From assembly GCA_964036195.1 (NCBI GenBank), contig CAXIWS010000562.1, positions 1 to 64,000 on the forward strand: a stretch of 64,000 bases of DNA, given 5' to 3'. This document shows positions 47,263-57,990 of the stretch, piece by piece. This DNA is from Sphaerolaimus hirsutus. Taxonomy: Eukaryota > Nematoda > Chromadorea > Monhysterida > Sphaerolaimidae. How positions within the stretch are numbered: the stretch's first letter is position 1; the number at the start of each line of letters is the position of its first letter. The translations under genes were made by a program, and so were the position numbers. Under the pieces are notes generated by a model. That model made no database searches and had not been told where the DNA came from. It saw nothing but the letters and a program-made list of their open reading frames with translations.

Positions 47263-49165
47263 ATGGGCATCATTTTTTCCGGCGCTATGTGGGCAACCAT
47301 CTTCTTTTCCCTGTATGCCGGCATTGGTCAGTTCAATTTTTTTATGGTGAATATTTATCTTTATAATTGAGCATACCGTATTTCCTCAAAATACCCCCCG
47401 GGGGGTGATTGTTTCATAGTGGTCCCGAGAGGGGGGGGGGGTTAAACGAGGGGGGGTATTTCGAGGGGGGGTCATTGTTTCACAAGAAAATTTTTGAAAA
47501 CCAAGTACGAAATTGTCGTCTGAAACGTACGCAGACGTCGAAAAATGCAACAAAAACCGCAATTTAAAAGGTTCTGTAGACTAATATTAGTATGTAGATG
47601 GTATGTACACTGTTCTAACGTGACACCGACAGTGTTTAAACGTGTGTTCTGCAGTACACTGAACACAAACTACAGTTATTGTCATGTACGTTCCCTTTAC
47701 ACTCAATTTGGGGGGGGGGGTATTTCGAGGGGGGGGGTGATTGTTTCATAGTGGTCTCGAGAGGGGGGGGTCAAACGAGGGGGGGGGGGGGGGTATTTCA
47801 AGGGGGGGGGGGTATTTCGAGGAAATACGGTAAGCTGTGCCTTCATCGAGTACTTTTGCACAAGAAATTTATTGTTGTCAACCAACTTTGTATTTAGACC
47901 TATTCTTTAGTGAACAAGATGTTTTGCACAAGATATTTGAATGAATGTATTCATAATGAGTAATTCTAATTACATTGCGCAGCTCCATTGCTCAAATCGG
48001 ACGCCCCCGCCCCCGCCCCCGCCCCATCTGTACCACGCAACGTCACCGATGACGCCAGTCGATCCCGCAGGGCGCTGGTCAATGTTACAGACCAAATTTT
48101 GGACAATGACGGTCAGTTACACTACATAAAATGCGTAATTTGTTCATTAATTAATTACATTTCCTTCATTAACACTTCATTTTTCCGTATAATTGTGTAA
48201 CACCTTTAAGACATTTTTAAACATGTAAATATTTACGATGTTTTATACAAAATATGACTAGTGCACAAGTATTATGTGTTGTGCACAAGTTATTTTTACT
48301 TGAAGCTGAAAAATATGTAAATTTGTTTTGCTTTTGAATTTAAACGTAAGTAAAATCCAAACTTTTGTCAAAAATGATGAGTTTAGAATGCAATCCTTAT
48401 GTATCAATTAAAATACAATTTTGCAATGTCTTTTCCGTTTCGAGTCAAAATGACTTGTGCACAACACATTCGACTTGTGCAAGAGTAATATTTTCTATAA
48501 TATAATGCATGCAATAGAAGTTAATACACTGTCACATACGCATCAGTCCAGTCTCATTTCGAACTGCAGGTGCACTGCGTGTGCAGCGTTCCCATAACAA
48601 CAACGACGGGATGGAAGACGCTATGGGTGAACAGAATGACACGAAGCCATGTTGCACTAACCTGTGCAAGCTGTACACCAAGCTGTTCACCACGATTGGC
48701 GAAATGGACACCGTCACTATTGAGGATGTTGTGAGTTCGCTTTTTTATAACTTCCAGTCATGTGCGTGCGTGCGTGTGTGCGTGTCTGTGCGTGTGTGTG
48801 TCTGTGCGTGTGTGTGTCTGCGTGTGTGTGCGTATGCGTGTGCGTGTGCGTGTGCGTGTGCGTGTGCGTGTGCGTGTGCGTGTGCGTGTGCGTGTGCGTG
48901 TGCGTGTGCGTGTGCGTGTGCGTGTGCGTGTGCGTGTGCGTGTGCGTGTGCGTGTGTGTAATGATTAATTCAATGCTATTTCCCAAAAAGTTCAATCACA
49001 CTCTGTTCATTCTCCCAGAATCCGTCGTCCAGACACATTGCCGCCACGGATGTACTGCTGGTGGTCCAAGTGACAATCATCGTTTTTGTAATTGTTTCCG
49101 CTTTAATTTTTCTAATTAACAAGAAGAAAGCGGCTCATGTTCCAAATATTGTTCAACATGTGTAA
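47263..49165 (+). CDS. Four-exon gene for a small type I membrane protein (166 aa)
   Basis: Exons 47263-47326, 47983-48111, 48570-48730 and 49019-49165 join in phases 1, 1 and 0, with donors GTCAGT, GTCAGT and GTGAGT and acceptors GCGCAG, CTGCAG and CCCAG. The coding length is 501 bases exactly. Residues 1-21 (MGIIFSGAMWATIFFSLYAG) form a signal peptide. Then come an Ala-Pro repeat (GCCCCC)n, a basic site SRSRR, N-glycosylation motifs NVT (twice) and NDT, and a Cys cluster CCTNLC. One membrane span follows (VLLVVQVTIIVFVIVSALIF), then a short tail after KKK. It may be processed by a furin-like protease. An AG at 47199-47200 after a T-rich run may start the first exon. No family recognised. 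Confidence 0.75.
47374..47832. mobile_element. G/C-run MITE in intron 1 of the membrane-protein gene
   Basis: The left end TACCGTATTTCCTCAAAATA and right end TATTTCGAGGAAATACGGTA are complementary over about 20 bases. The inner DNA has two blocks TGATTGTTTCATAGTGGTC and long G runs. A TA at each edge may be the duplicated target. This is the best-preserved copy of the family. Confidence 0.7.
48773..48958 (+). repeat. (GTGTGC)n microsatellite in intron 3
   Basis: About 20 perfect GTGTGC units (from about 48836) follow a less regular TG-rich start. It creates long false open frames of Cys-Val, Arg-Val or His-Thr repeats in several frames and on both strands. It lies between exons 3 and 4 of the membrane-protein gene. 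Confidence 0.9.
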
Positions 49166-49269
49166 ATACCTCGTTCCTCGTTATTTTGCCCATTATTTTG
49201 ACCGTATATTTTGCGCAGTTGGTGAAAATGACTTATATTGACATTAGCAGAAATCAGAAATTGACATCA

Positions 49270-49490
49270 GAAAAATTAGCTGGGCATTAGTCACCTCCAA
49301 CGAGGTGTCCGATCTGAGCGACGGGGACGCTCCCAGCGTGTCAGATCATGTACAGATTGCATGGACGTGTTTCTGTTATTGATCTCCTCGGCTTCAAGTC
49401 ATGGCGACTTGTGCACGACACACGTGACTTGTGCACAAGTCTAATTGTTGACAAAATGATTTAATTTGATTGATTTGAACAAAAACGTAT
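49270..49490 (+). repeat. Inverted copy of 1965-2185
   Basis: Near-identical in complement to the segment in the transposase intron, including the GC-rich coding-like core CTGAGCGACGGGGACGCTCC. Here it lies about 100 bases after the stop codon of the membrane-protein gene, in the same orientation as that gene. Confidence 0.6.
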
Positions 49491-49925
49491 CATCTCTGCT
49501 TCAAGTCATGGCGACTTGTGCACGACACACGTGACTTGTGCACTAGTCTAATTGTTGACAAAATGATTTAATTTGATTGATTTGAACAAAAACGTATCAC
49601 CTCTGCTTCAAGTCATGGCGACTTGTGCACGACACACGTGACTTGTGCACAAGTTTAATTGTTGACAAAATGATTTAATTTGATTGATTTGAACAAAAAC
49701 GTATCATCTCTGCTTCAAGTCATGGCGACTTGTGCACGACACACGTGACTTGTGCACTAGTCTAATTGTTGACAAAATGATTTAATTTGATTGATTTGAA
49801 CAAAAACGTATCACCTCTGCTTCAAGTCATGGCGACTTGTGCACGACACACGTGACTTGTGCACAAGTTTAATTGTTGACAAAATGATTTAATTTGATTG
49901 ATTTGAACGAAAACATATCTCCTCT
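49392..49925 (+). repeat. 107-bp tandem repeat, five units
   Basis: CTTCAAGTCATGGCGACTTG starts units at about 49392, 49499, 49606, 49713 and 49820. Units alternate between TTGTGCACAAGT and TTGTGCACTAGTC at the palindrome, so expansion may have gone by pairs. The unit is one half of the GACTTGTGCACAAGTC family plus TTGACAAAATGATTTAATTT. Confidence 0.8.
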
Positions 49926-51064
49926 GCTTCAAGTCAAAGCGATTGATGTTGATTATGGAAAATTGACTTCTGCACTAGTAACATGTGTTGTGCACAAGTC
50001 TCTTTGACTTGAAATATGAAAAATGTTTTCAAAAAGGTGTAAAACGTTCACCAATGTCCTACTAATTAATTCTCTAATGTTTTTTTTTATGTCTATTTGA
50101 ATTAGAAATGTGTCACCTGTACTTCCAATAAACACTTCACACATTCCAGTTGCAACACAAATTTATACTTGCACAATCCGCATTTGATGCAGTCAATAAT
50201 TCTCTGCACCAAATGTCCCCAATCACTACATCTGCTTATTTCACATTGCTACAATTGACTGCATATATTCATCGATAAATGCATCGAGTGAGTAATTAAA
50301 GTGGGTTGGGTGCGCTGGAACACTTATCGATTGCTCTATTTATATATGCAAGTGCATTTTAAGTACAACGTGTGTTCTATTTCCAGTTCACACGCATTAA
50401 TCTGCTTAATTTACGTAACTTGCTACTTAGTGGTTTACATTTGCAAATTTATTCATTTGCGGCACCTAAGTGTGTTACATTCAACGATTCCTGAACTTGT
50501 ACTTATGTTTTCATCTATTTATGACCTCTTTTTTGCATTTCTATCAGTAGCCAAATCGAACTTGAGATGCGCGATATGAGTTACTAGTGCACAACACAAT
50601 GTCTCTTTAATTACACCCCTAAGTTTGCCGATGCGCAACACACTTCACTTGCGGATCAGGCCAAATCTGCTTAAATACATTCCACAATTAATCTCTCCGC
50701 AACACACTTCACTGGCGGACCGGAAAATTTCATTTAATTACAGTTCCGGTACTCTGGTCCGGTAGTCACGTGGATTTGTGCACAAGTGCATTTTGCTTTG
50801 TATACGAAACAAAAAAGCTGTCTCCGCAAATGCAGTTACTTGTGCACAAGTGATATTCTTATTCCACTTGTGCACAAGTTGAAATAGCCCGGTGTCATAA
50901 CTATTGACACAGATGACCTGGGAATGTGATTTTTTGCATGCGGTATCAGGAAATGTTTTCAAATGCGCATGGCAAATTGAAGAGCGATCGCACAACATTT
51001 AAAAAAATTATATATTATGAGACAATATAGTGTCATGCGCTAGTAAGTCATCTTCCATAAATTT
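49926..51064. other. Intergenic DNA without a gene
   Basis: AT-rich sequence with a few family half-elements (TTGTGCACAAGT near 50773, 50830 and 50869). The short frames here have no motif. No LTR of the following gypsy fragment could be recognised. Confidence 0.4.
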
Positions 51065-54000
51065 TTGTTATTTGGAATTCTAAGCGGATCCATAATCAGT
51101 GAGTCGTGCTGTATAAGGAACACACCATTTAACATCGATATAACACGTTTGAAATCTGCGCGACACACCGACTCCTGCAGTAGAACATGGTGCGCCCCTG
51201 CAGATGGCAGTAATTTGCTGCCAGGGGCCAAAAATGTGCCTGTCACAAATGACATTCAAAGGCAGTTGATCAAACACTGCAAATTAAACAGTGATGACCA
51301 GTCAATGCATGCTGCCCATGTACCACTGCACAAGAATGAGCCACCCAGAGAAGTGCTCATAGGTCAGGTGCAAAATTTGGACAAAAGTGAATGGGCAAAA
51401 ATGCTCAGCATTGGTGACTGCTCAGATGCAGAAAAATCCAAGTTAGTGGATGCACTGTTTGAGCTGCGGCATGCATTTAGCTCCATGTAAAAAACAGATG
51501 CATGCCAAAATGTGGATGAGATTGGATGCACAGACGTGGAGCATGAAATTGACACTGGTGACACCCTGCCATTAAGAGTTCCACCAAGGCGCGTTCCACT
51601 TAGACTGCGCCCAGAGGTAGAAAAAATGCTCAAGGACTTGCTTGACCAAGGGTGCATTGTCCCATCAAATAGCAATTACAGCAGTGCTTTTGTGTTAGTG
51701 AAAAAGAAAAATGGCTCATGGCAATTCTGTGTAGATTTTCACCAGTTGAATTTGAACACAAAGTGTGACAGTTATCCATTGCCCCACATGGATGATTTGC
51801 TGGATCTGTGGGCTGGGAGGAAATTTTTCTCCACCATGGACATTAAATGTGGATATTACAACATCCGCATCAAAAAGGAAGATCAGCATAAAACTGCATT
51901 TACTGCGTTGGATCAGTTGTTTGAGTGGAAGTGCATGCCATTTGGGCTTCACTTGGCTCCGGCTACATTTCAAAGAGCCATCAACAACATGCTGATTGAA
52001 CATAAAGGCTACTGCAGAGCCTACTTAGATGACATCATTGTGGCATCCACCACACTTGAGGAGCACATTGCTCACCTGAAGGCAGTGATTGCAACAACAT
52101 GCAAAGCTGGATTGAGACTGAATCCACACAAGTGCCATTTTCTGAAAAACAAAATTCAGTATTTAAGGCATGTGATCAGTGGTGATGGAATCCATGTGGA
52201 TTCAGACAGAGCCACAGCCATTCAAAATTACCCATTGCCTGCCACCAAAAAGAAGGCATTTCTTTCATGTGACTTGTCAGCTACATGCAACATTTTCACC
52301 ACAACCTGTCCAAAAGGTTGGCGCCATTGCACAAATTTTTCCAAGCTGCTGAGAGCAGTAAGGCACAATTGAAATGGACACCTGAATTAGAGAAATTATT
52401 CAGGCAGATTTGCACTGAGATGGGTGATCCAAGGGCATTAGCAATGCCTGTGCCAGGAAATGACTATGTGATAACCACTGATGCTAGTGCTGATGGATTA
52501 GGTGCTATGCTAGAGCAGGAAAATGAGCAAGGCAAGTTGCAGCCAATTGCTTTTGCTAGTTGTGTGACTGCACCTGTTGAAAAGCGCTACTGTGCCACTG
52601 AGTTTGAAGTGCTTGCAGTTGTTTATGCACTTCAAACTTTCAGGCCATACATTACTGGAGATAAAGTGATAATTTAGTGGCTGATGTTCTTTCAAGGGCA
52701 CCTGCTGGACAATTCCTGTTCGCATGGGGTAAAATGGCTCGATTGACCAGCCAGAAGTCACACTTGATACATTGTGCAACATCAACTTCATCAGTTTGTC
52801 ACACATTTTAGCCAAATTGGCTGCACAGAAGGTAAGTGCTGTGCACAACATTGTATTGGCAAGTGACAAAGAGCGCAAGGACTTGTTGCGCTGGCATCAT
52901 GAAGGGCGCTGGGCAGCACATGCAAGTGCCCAGAAAACGTACCAGCGCCTGAGACCATTCTATGGTCATGGAACATGGCCCACACTTGCAGCTGATGTGC
53001 AAGAGTATTGCAAAAATTGCAACACATGCAAGCAGCAATCAAATCGCTATGAGGTGCTGCCATTGATGCCAAGGCCACCTCCTGACCAGCTGCGTTGGCG
53101 CTGGCACATGAATTTTTCCACATTCATGCCAAGCATGTACAGAGGGCCAGGGCCGTATCCAGGGGGGGGGCGGGGGGGGCTGCAGCCCCCCCCCTCCCGG
53201 GGCGAGACCAAAAAGTGACCGGAAAATGCGACTTTTTCAACGTCAGCGTAAAAAATTTTGCGCGCAAGCGCGCATTCTTCACCAGACATAAGGTATTATC
53301 ATCGGATTTGCTCCATGTGGCCACAAATCATTATAAATACACTCGATGTTGTGTTTTTTTTGCTGTTTTGTATGTATATTTACATACATATACAGCATTC
53401 CATGGCGCTGACGCCAACGCCAATGGCGCCATGGCGTGGCGCCTACTAATGGTGCCAGCGCCATGGCGCCATTCCGCCACTATGTAGCTAAAATTTTAGG
53501 GGGGGGGGGCTGAGCCCCCCCCCCTCGCCGGCCTCCGTAAACAAGCAGCCCCCCCTGCTCAAAAATCCTGGATACGTCCCTGCAGAGGGCCAAAGTACTG
53601 CCTTGTTGCAATTGATGCCATGTCGCGTTTCATCGAGGCAAGGCACTGCAATGCAACTGATGCAAAAAGTGCAGTTAAACTGTACAATGAAATTGTTGAC
53701 AGACATGGGGTCCCAGAAGAAATTGTGACTGACAGTGGGACTCATTTTAAGTGCCGTGAGTTTGAGACCGCTTTGCAGAAACACCAGACAGTTCTGCATG
53801 TGACCACACCTGGTTCCAAAACCAGCAATGGCATCTGTGAAAGAGCCATACGCACACTGCAAGATGTGCTGTCCAAGAAATGAGCTGATGACCACCGAGC
53901 TTGGCACCTGATCCTGCCTGATGCAGTGGCTGCCTACAATGATACAGAGCATTCTGCTACAGGTGTGTCACCATTTGAAGCTCATTATGGCTCAAAGTGT

Positions 54001-54339
54001 GCAACAACTGGGCATGAGTTTGAAGTTGCACCGCCACTTGTCAAATTTTGGCAGATGATCAATGAAAAAGTGGCAAATGCCCAAAAGAAAGCAGCAAGCT
54101 CTGCTTATGTCACAAATCCCACAACCAAGTTCAAAATAGGTGATACTGTCTTTGTGAAAGATACACCTGCCATGGGAAGTCGCAAAGCAAAATTAGACTT
54201 GCCCAATTCCAAAGAGGGTGAAATTGTTTCATTCATTGTTCCATCACCCAAGGCTGCAACCATTAAATTCAGTAATGGTAAAGTGTGTGTTGTCCCCATT
54301 AACATGCTGCAGCCCCGTTCTTTAGTTACAGGTACTTAG
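51065..54339 (+). pseudogene. Decayed Ty3/gypsy pol (RT, RNase H, integrase)
   Basis: Reading along: a protease-RT linker broken by an in-frame TAA (51488-51490); RT with YPLPHMDDLLD, FGLHLAPATFQRAINN and AYLDDIIVAS, ending in a frame change near 52285-52370; RNase H ITTDASADGLGAMLEQEN; a loss of sequence after 52677; and integrase from the zinc site (WHHEGRWAAHASAQKTYQRL, NCNTC) through VTDSGTHF and NGICERAIRTL. A TGA at 53881-53883 breaks the last part. A 435-base hAT-type insertion splits the integrase. The group differs from the gypsy element at 32.7-43.4 kb in sequence, orientation and GC content. It cannot encode working enzymes. Confidence 0.85.
53148..53582. mobile_element. hAT-type MITE inserted in the gypsy integrase
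   Basis: The 435-base insert starts CAGGGCCGTATCCAGG and its other end, complemented, starts CAGGGACGTATCCAGG. The 8-bp target CAGAGGGC is duplicated at 53140-53147 and 53583-53590. CAGGG ends and an 8-bp duplication are typical of hAT transposons. Insert plus duplicated bases (443) shift the frame, and the integrase frames on either side agree once it is discounted. The inside has long G and C runs and no protein. Confidence 0.9.
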
Positions 54340-54895
54340 GAGAGGATCAACAGGAGACCAGTCAAGGAAATTAGGACCAGCACAGGTGATATTGTGATAA
54401 ATTAGGTTTAGGTATTTGAGGTACTTCCTGCACCCCCCTGAGGAGTTAGCAGTGACTTCCAGTGATATCAATGATCCTAGGCATACAACAGTTAATTAAC
54501 AAAAAGTTCATCTAGTGATATGTGTGTGATCCTCTTTCCCATTTAGTTGTTTAAATATGTGATATCTGAGCCCCACCAGGCCAGCAGACAGCACTGCAGC
54601 CAATGAACCAGCAACCACCAACCAGCTTCACCAACTGTACAACACTACTTTATAGTGTAAAAAGTGTGGGACTGGCACCGGGTGCCATTCCCAGACCCTA
54701 TAAAATAACATGCAAAAAGCAAGTGTCAAAGAAAGCTATGAAAAACATCAAATTTATTTCATTTGGATCAGTTCTTCTATAATTATCATGACATCTTACA
54801 GGGTCTGGTACTATGCCCCCGATTGTATTTCATCTGATCCAGGCAGCATATAATGAAAAAATAATGCAAAAATCACCCCTACACTTGTTTTTCAG
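54340..54895. other. Intron or intergenic DNA before the Cys-rich exons
   Basis: No coding signal. It holds the 3' flank of the decayed gypsy copy and, towards the end, the pyrimidine-rich approach (ACTTGTTTTTCAG) to the exon at 54896. AAAGTGTGGGACTGGCACCGG near 54659 could belong to an old LTR, but no partner was found. Confidence 0.35.
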
Positions 54896-55012
54896 GAGGA
54901 TGTGGCAGTAAAAAGTGCAGTACAAGTGAAAAATGCATGCATCTGCCGCGAGGGATATGCAAATTTAAAGGCACTAGCAAGTGCCCCGATGATCTGTGCC
55001 TAGGCACACATG
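54896..55012 (+). CDS. Internal exon of a Cys-rich host protein
   Basis: 117 bases, phase 1 at both ends, acceptor TTTTTCAG and donor GTCAGT. It encodes one compact Cys-rich unit: GCGSKKCSTSEKCMHLPRGI then CKFKGTSKCPDDLCLG, six cysteines besides the split ends. Symmetric phase 1 exons are typical of extracellular domain shuffling. It joins in phase to the exon at 55260. I cannot name the domain; EGF-like or WAP-like modules are candidates. Confidence 0.6.
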
Positions 55013-55259
55013 GTCAGTTCACTGTTTATCTTTCATAGTGCAAATTAGTGATGTTAAAAGTGCCAGGACTTGCAATTGGCGTAGACCTACAGTATGGAAT
55101 ACACTGTCACTGTGCAGCCCTGGGACCAGTTCCATGAGTGGTAAAGTCAAGTGTAAAAGTAAAGAGTAAAGTAAAAATGCAAGAGTAAAGTAAAAAGTAG
55201 CCATGGCACTTTTACATAACTAGTGCAAATTTTCTTATCAATCCCATTTGAAAAACCAG

Positions 55260-55315
55260 AGAATAAACCCTGCGACTACAATCCTTGTCCATTTGGAGAG
55301 ACATGTGTGCACACT
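55260..55315 (+). pseudogene. Cys-rich exon cut by the BEL/Pao insertion
   Basis: The acceptor AAAACCAG starts, in phase 1, a second Cys-rich unit (NKPCDYNPCPFGETCVHT) that runs straight into the LTR at 55316 in mid domain. The rest of the exon should follow the 5' LTR beyond the window. Unless the element is spliced out as an intron, this allele of the gene is broken. Confidence 0.58.
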
Positions 55316-55836
55316 TGTTGTGAGGTTGTGGTCAGTGGTGGGTGTTTTCTCCCCTGTGTTGTGGCTTGTCAGGTTGGCTTGATGGTTGTTGTGTTGGCTT
55401 TTAGTTCAGGAAGTCCAGTGGTTTGGTTTGGGTACTTTATTTTAGCTTTGTCCAACAGTAATGGAAGGGAAGGTTTGAAGATGCAATAATGCTATGCAAT
55501 GCTGTTGAATGTATTTTTGACTATAAATATGAATCTTACTAAACATGAGGCTTGCTTTTATACTCCTCAGTTAGCACAAAAACTGTTTGCCAAACATCTA
55601 AAAACATGCAAACACTGCTCAGCGACAAGTCAGATGTTTGATCTATAAAATGCAAACATAGCTCAGCGACAAGTCGGCGGACCCTTCTTATGTAAATAAA
55701 ACTTTCTTATGTAAATAGACCATGCATGGTACTTATACAAACTGTAGTAATTCTTACTCTACTTGTGTAAACAGTAGTATTTTTTACTCTGCTATCCTAA
55801 AGTATATTTATCACTTTTCTTGCCAAGATGGCAACA
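55316..55836 (-). repeat. 3' LTR of the BEL/Pao element
   Basis: 521 bases with TGTTG...CAACA ends. In element orientation it has TATAAAAG (55562-55555) and AATAAA (55441-55436) about 115 bases later, a sensible promoter and polyadenylation pair. A short purine block (GGGGAG, 55842-55837) precedes it. Confidence 0.82.
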
Positions 55837-55897
55837 CTCCCCAGAGGACAATGTGTGAAGCCACCAGTAATTCACCCAATGCTTGACTGCCCATTGA

Positions 55898-57990
55898 TCA
55901 CAGAATGTCTTCCCCTTGGATCACACAGTGTTGCTGATATTTCACCAATGGTTGCCCAAGTTCATTGTGACCATCCTGAGCCAGTGTAACTTCACCTTTA
56001 CCAACATTGTATTGTATAGTTTGTCCCAGTGTCTTGAGTTCCTTCTTGGAGTCATGGTTAATTGCCTTCTTGGGTTGCTCCTGCTTTGGTTTTGCCTTTG
56101 CCAAATTGGTTGTCAGTGTGAAACAAGTTCCAAACATGTTGATGACTGCTCTGAAACATGTTCCCAATGCTCTGACTGGAAGCAGTGGAAGTCCCTTGCT
56201 CACTCTGTATGTCCCATACATGTACAGTCCATATCCAATGAGAAATATTGCCCCTCCAATGAGTAGCAAGTTCAGGATGAACTGCACTGGTCCTTTCAGG
56301 ATTCCATTGCACATTGAAGTACTCCCACTCAATGTCCCTTTGACAATATGACCAATTTCTTTGCCAATACCTTCATAAAATCCTCCAATGCCTGTGCCAA
56401 CTCCAGCTATAGAATTCTTGATGACAGCTGGATCCAGTGCCCAGCTGGCTGTGTAGTCTGTCAGTTTCCTTGTCATCTGCTCCAGCTGCTGAAGCTTTTG
56501 AAAGTGGTAGTTTGCTTCCCATAAATTGAAGTTGATGTTGGCCAAGCTGATGTGGAAAATGCTTGATGCATTCAGTGTGAAGGCTGTCCATTTGCCTTTC
56601 CATGTCAATTCAATTGGTAAAGTTGATACATGGACATGTCCTGGTCCATTTGCTGTTGTCCATTCACCATTGTTCAGTTGAAAATAATGGGGTGTGGCAT
56701 GTCTGCAATCCTCTGTTGGTGAATGCTGCAGAAGATCTGAGCTGCCTGGACTAATGAAGTACAACTGTCCCCCTTGCTCAATTTGCACTGGGGTGTATTT
56801 GTAACAAGTCCCTTCATAATTTCCAGCAAAGTGCACTATTTCAGGTTTCACTTTCTTGCACTCCCAGAATATTGCAGCTTCTCCTGCCCATTCTGCATGA
56901 ACATCTTCTCTGCCCATCAATGCTCTGATGCCCATTGTTGGATTCAGCCTGAAGAATTGTCTGATCATATCCAATTGACTCTGTTTCATTGTGCACATTT
57001 GTTGCCACACCAGTCCAAATTCTCTTTTTTCCATTTCAAGAATCTTTTGAGCTGCATATTGAATTTTCCCCAACTCTACAGCCTCAATTGGTGCCTCAAA
57101 AATCTGGCTGATTGTATTGTTGTCTGTTTCTGGTTTGAATACAGTGAACTCTGTCTGCTCTGTTGTGAACTGCAGAAACACTGCACCCTGATCAACATAA
57201 AATGCATCCTGTGGCACACATTCTGTGTCTGCTGGCCATTTATTTTTGTGTGTCACTGAATATGCACTCTGAATCTCTTCTATGATAACACTCTGTCTGC
57301 TGATGCTACCAACATATCTTCCTTGGAATTCATAGGCACATTGATGCTTGAACCTTGTGCCATTCCAGACTGTCACAGCATGCATGACATCATGACAATA
57401 TCCAGCCAGTGGAGAGCATGCTGACAGGTCTTGTAAGTCTGACACCAATCTATGCCCATCCAGTGATGCCACTTGTCCCTTTTCAATGACAAAATTAATT
57501 GCTTCATTCTTTTTGTCAATGCAGCACCACTTGTATTCCACATGAAGTGTCTGATTGGTTGACCATAAGTCATCATTGAGTTGTATTATTTGTTGCCTTT
57601 TCCATTTTTGTGTTTTGACTGCATTCCAGCATTCATTGGTATCCACTCTTTCAAATTTATGAATGTCTCCAATTATGCCCTTGCTGCCAAAAAATCCCAT
57701 ATTGGTTGTGATGATGTGATGGTCAATGTAGCATCTGTATGCTACTGCTTTTTGTGGCTCCAATCTTTGTGCCCACAAATTCACTTCCTGTTTCCTGACT
57801 TTGTCTGTGACAGGAAATTTGCAGTATATCTTATCTGGTATTGCAATTGCATGCCCATTTTTGGCCTTTGTACACAAGTTGAACTGTTTGTTGTACTGTT
57901 GCTGCCAATTGCCTGTTCCATTTGTACCAGACATGATAGTTGATATGATGGTCAAAACTTGCAATCCCACCATGAAGAAATCTGCATATG
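55898..57990 (-). other. Envelope-like region of the BEL/Pao polyprotein
   Basis: About 700 residues in frame after integrase. An internal signal-like segment at about 57990-57920 is followed by a Cys-rich ectodomain with several NxT/S sites and a membrane span at about 56280-56212 (FILNLLLIGGAIFLIGYGLY). A Gly-rich stretch (IAGVGTGIGGFYEGIG) precedes the span. Envelope-like products are known in some BEL/Pao elements. No stop or frameshift interrupts it. Release from pol by signal peptidase is an inference. Confidence 0.6.

Noticed and set aside
48581..49119. Plus-strand frames of 126 and 119 codons rich in Cys/Val or Arg/Val
   Set aside because: They run through the GTGTGC microsatellite; the real coding part is the exon 48570-48730.
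49392..49925. CRISPR-like palindromic direct repeats
   Set aside because: The whole 107-base unit is repeated and there are no unique spacers.
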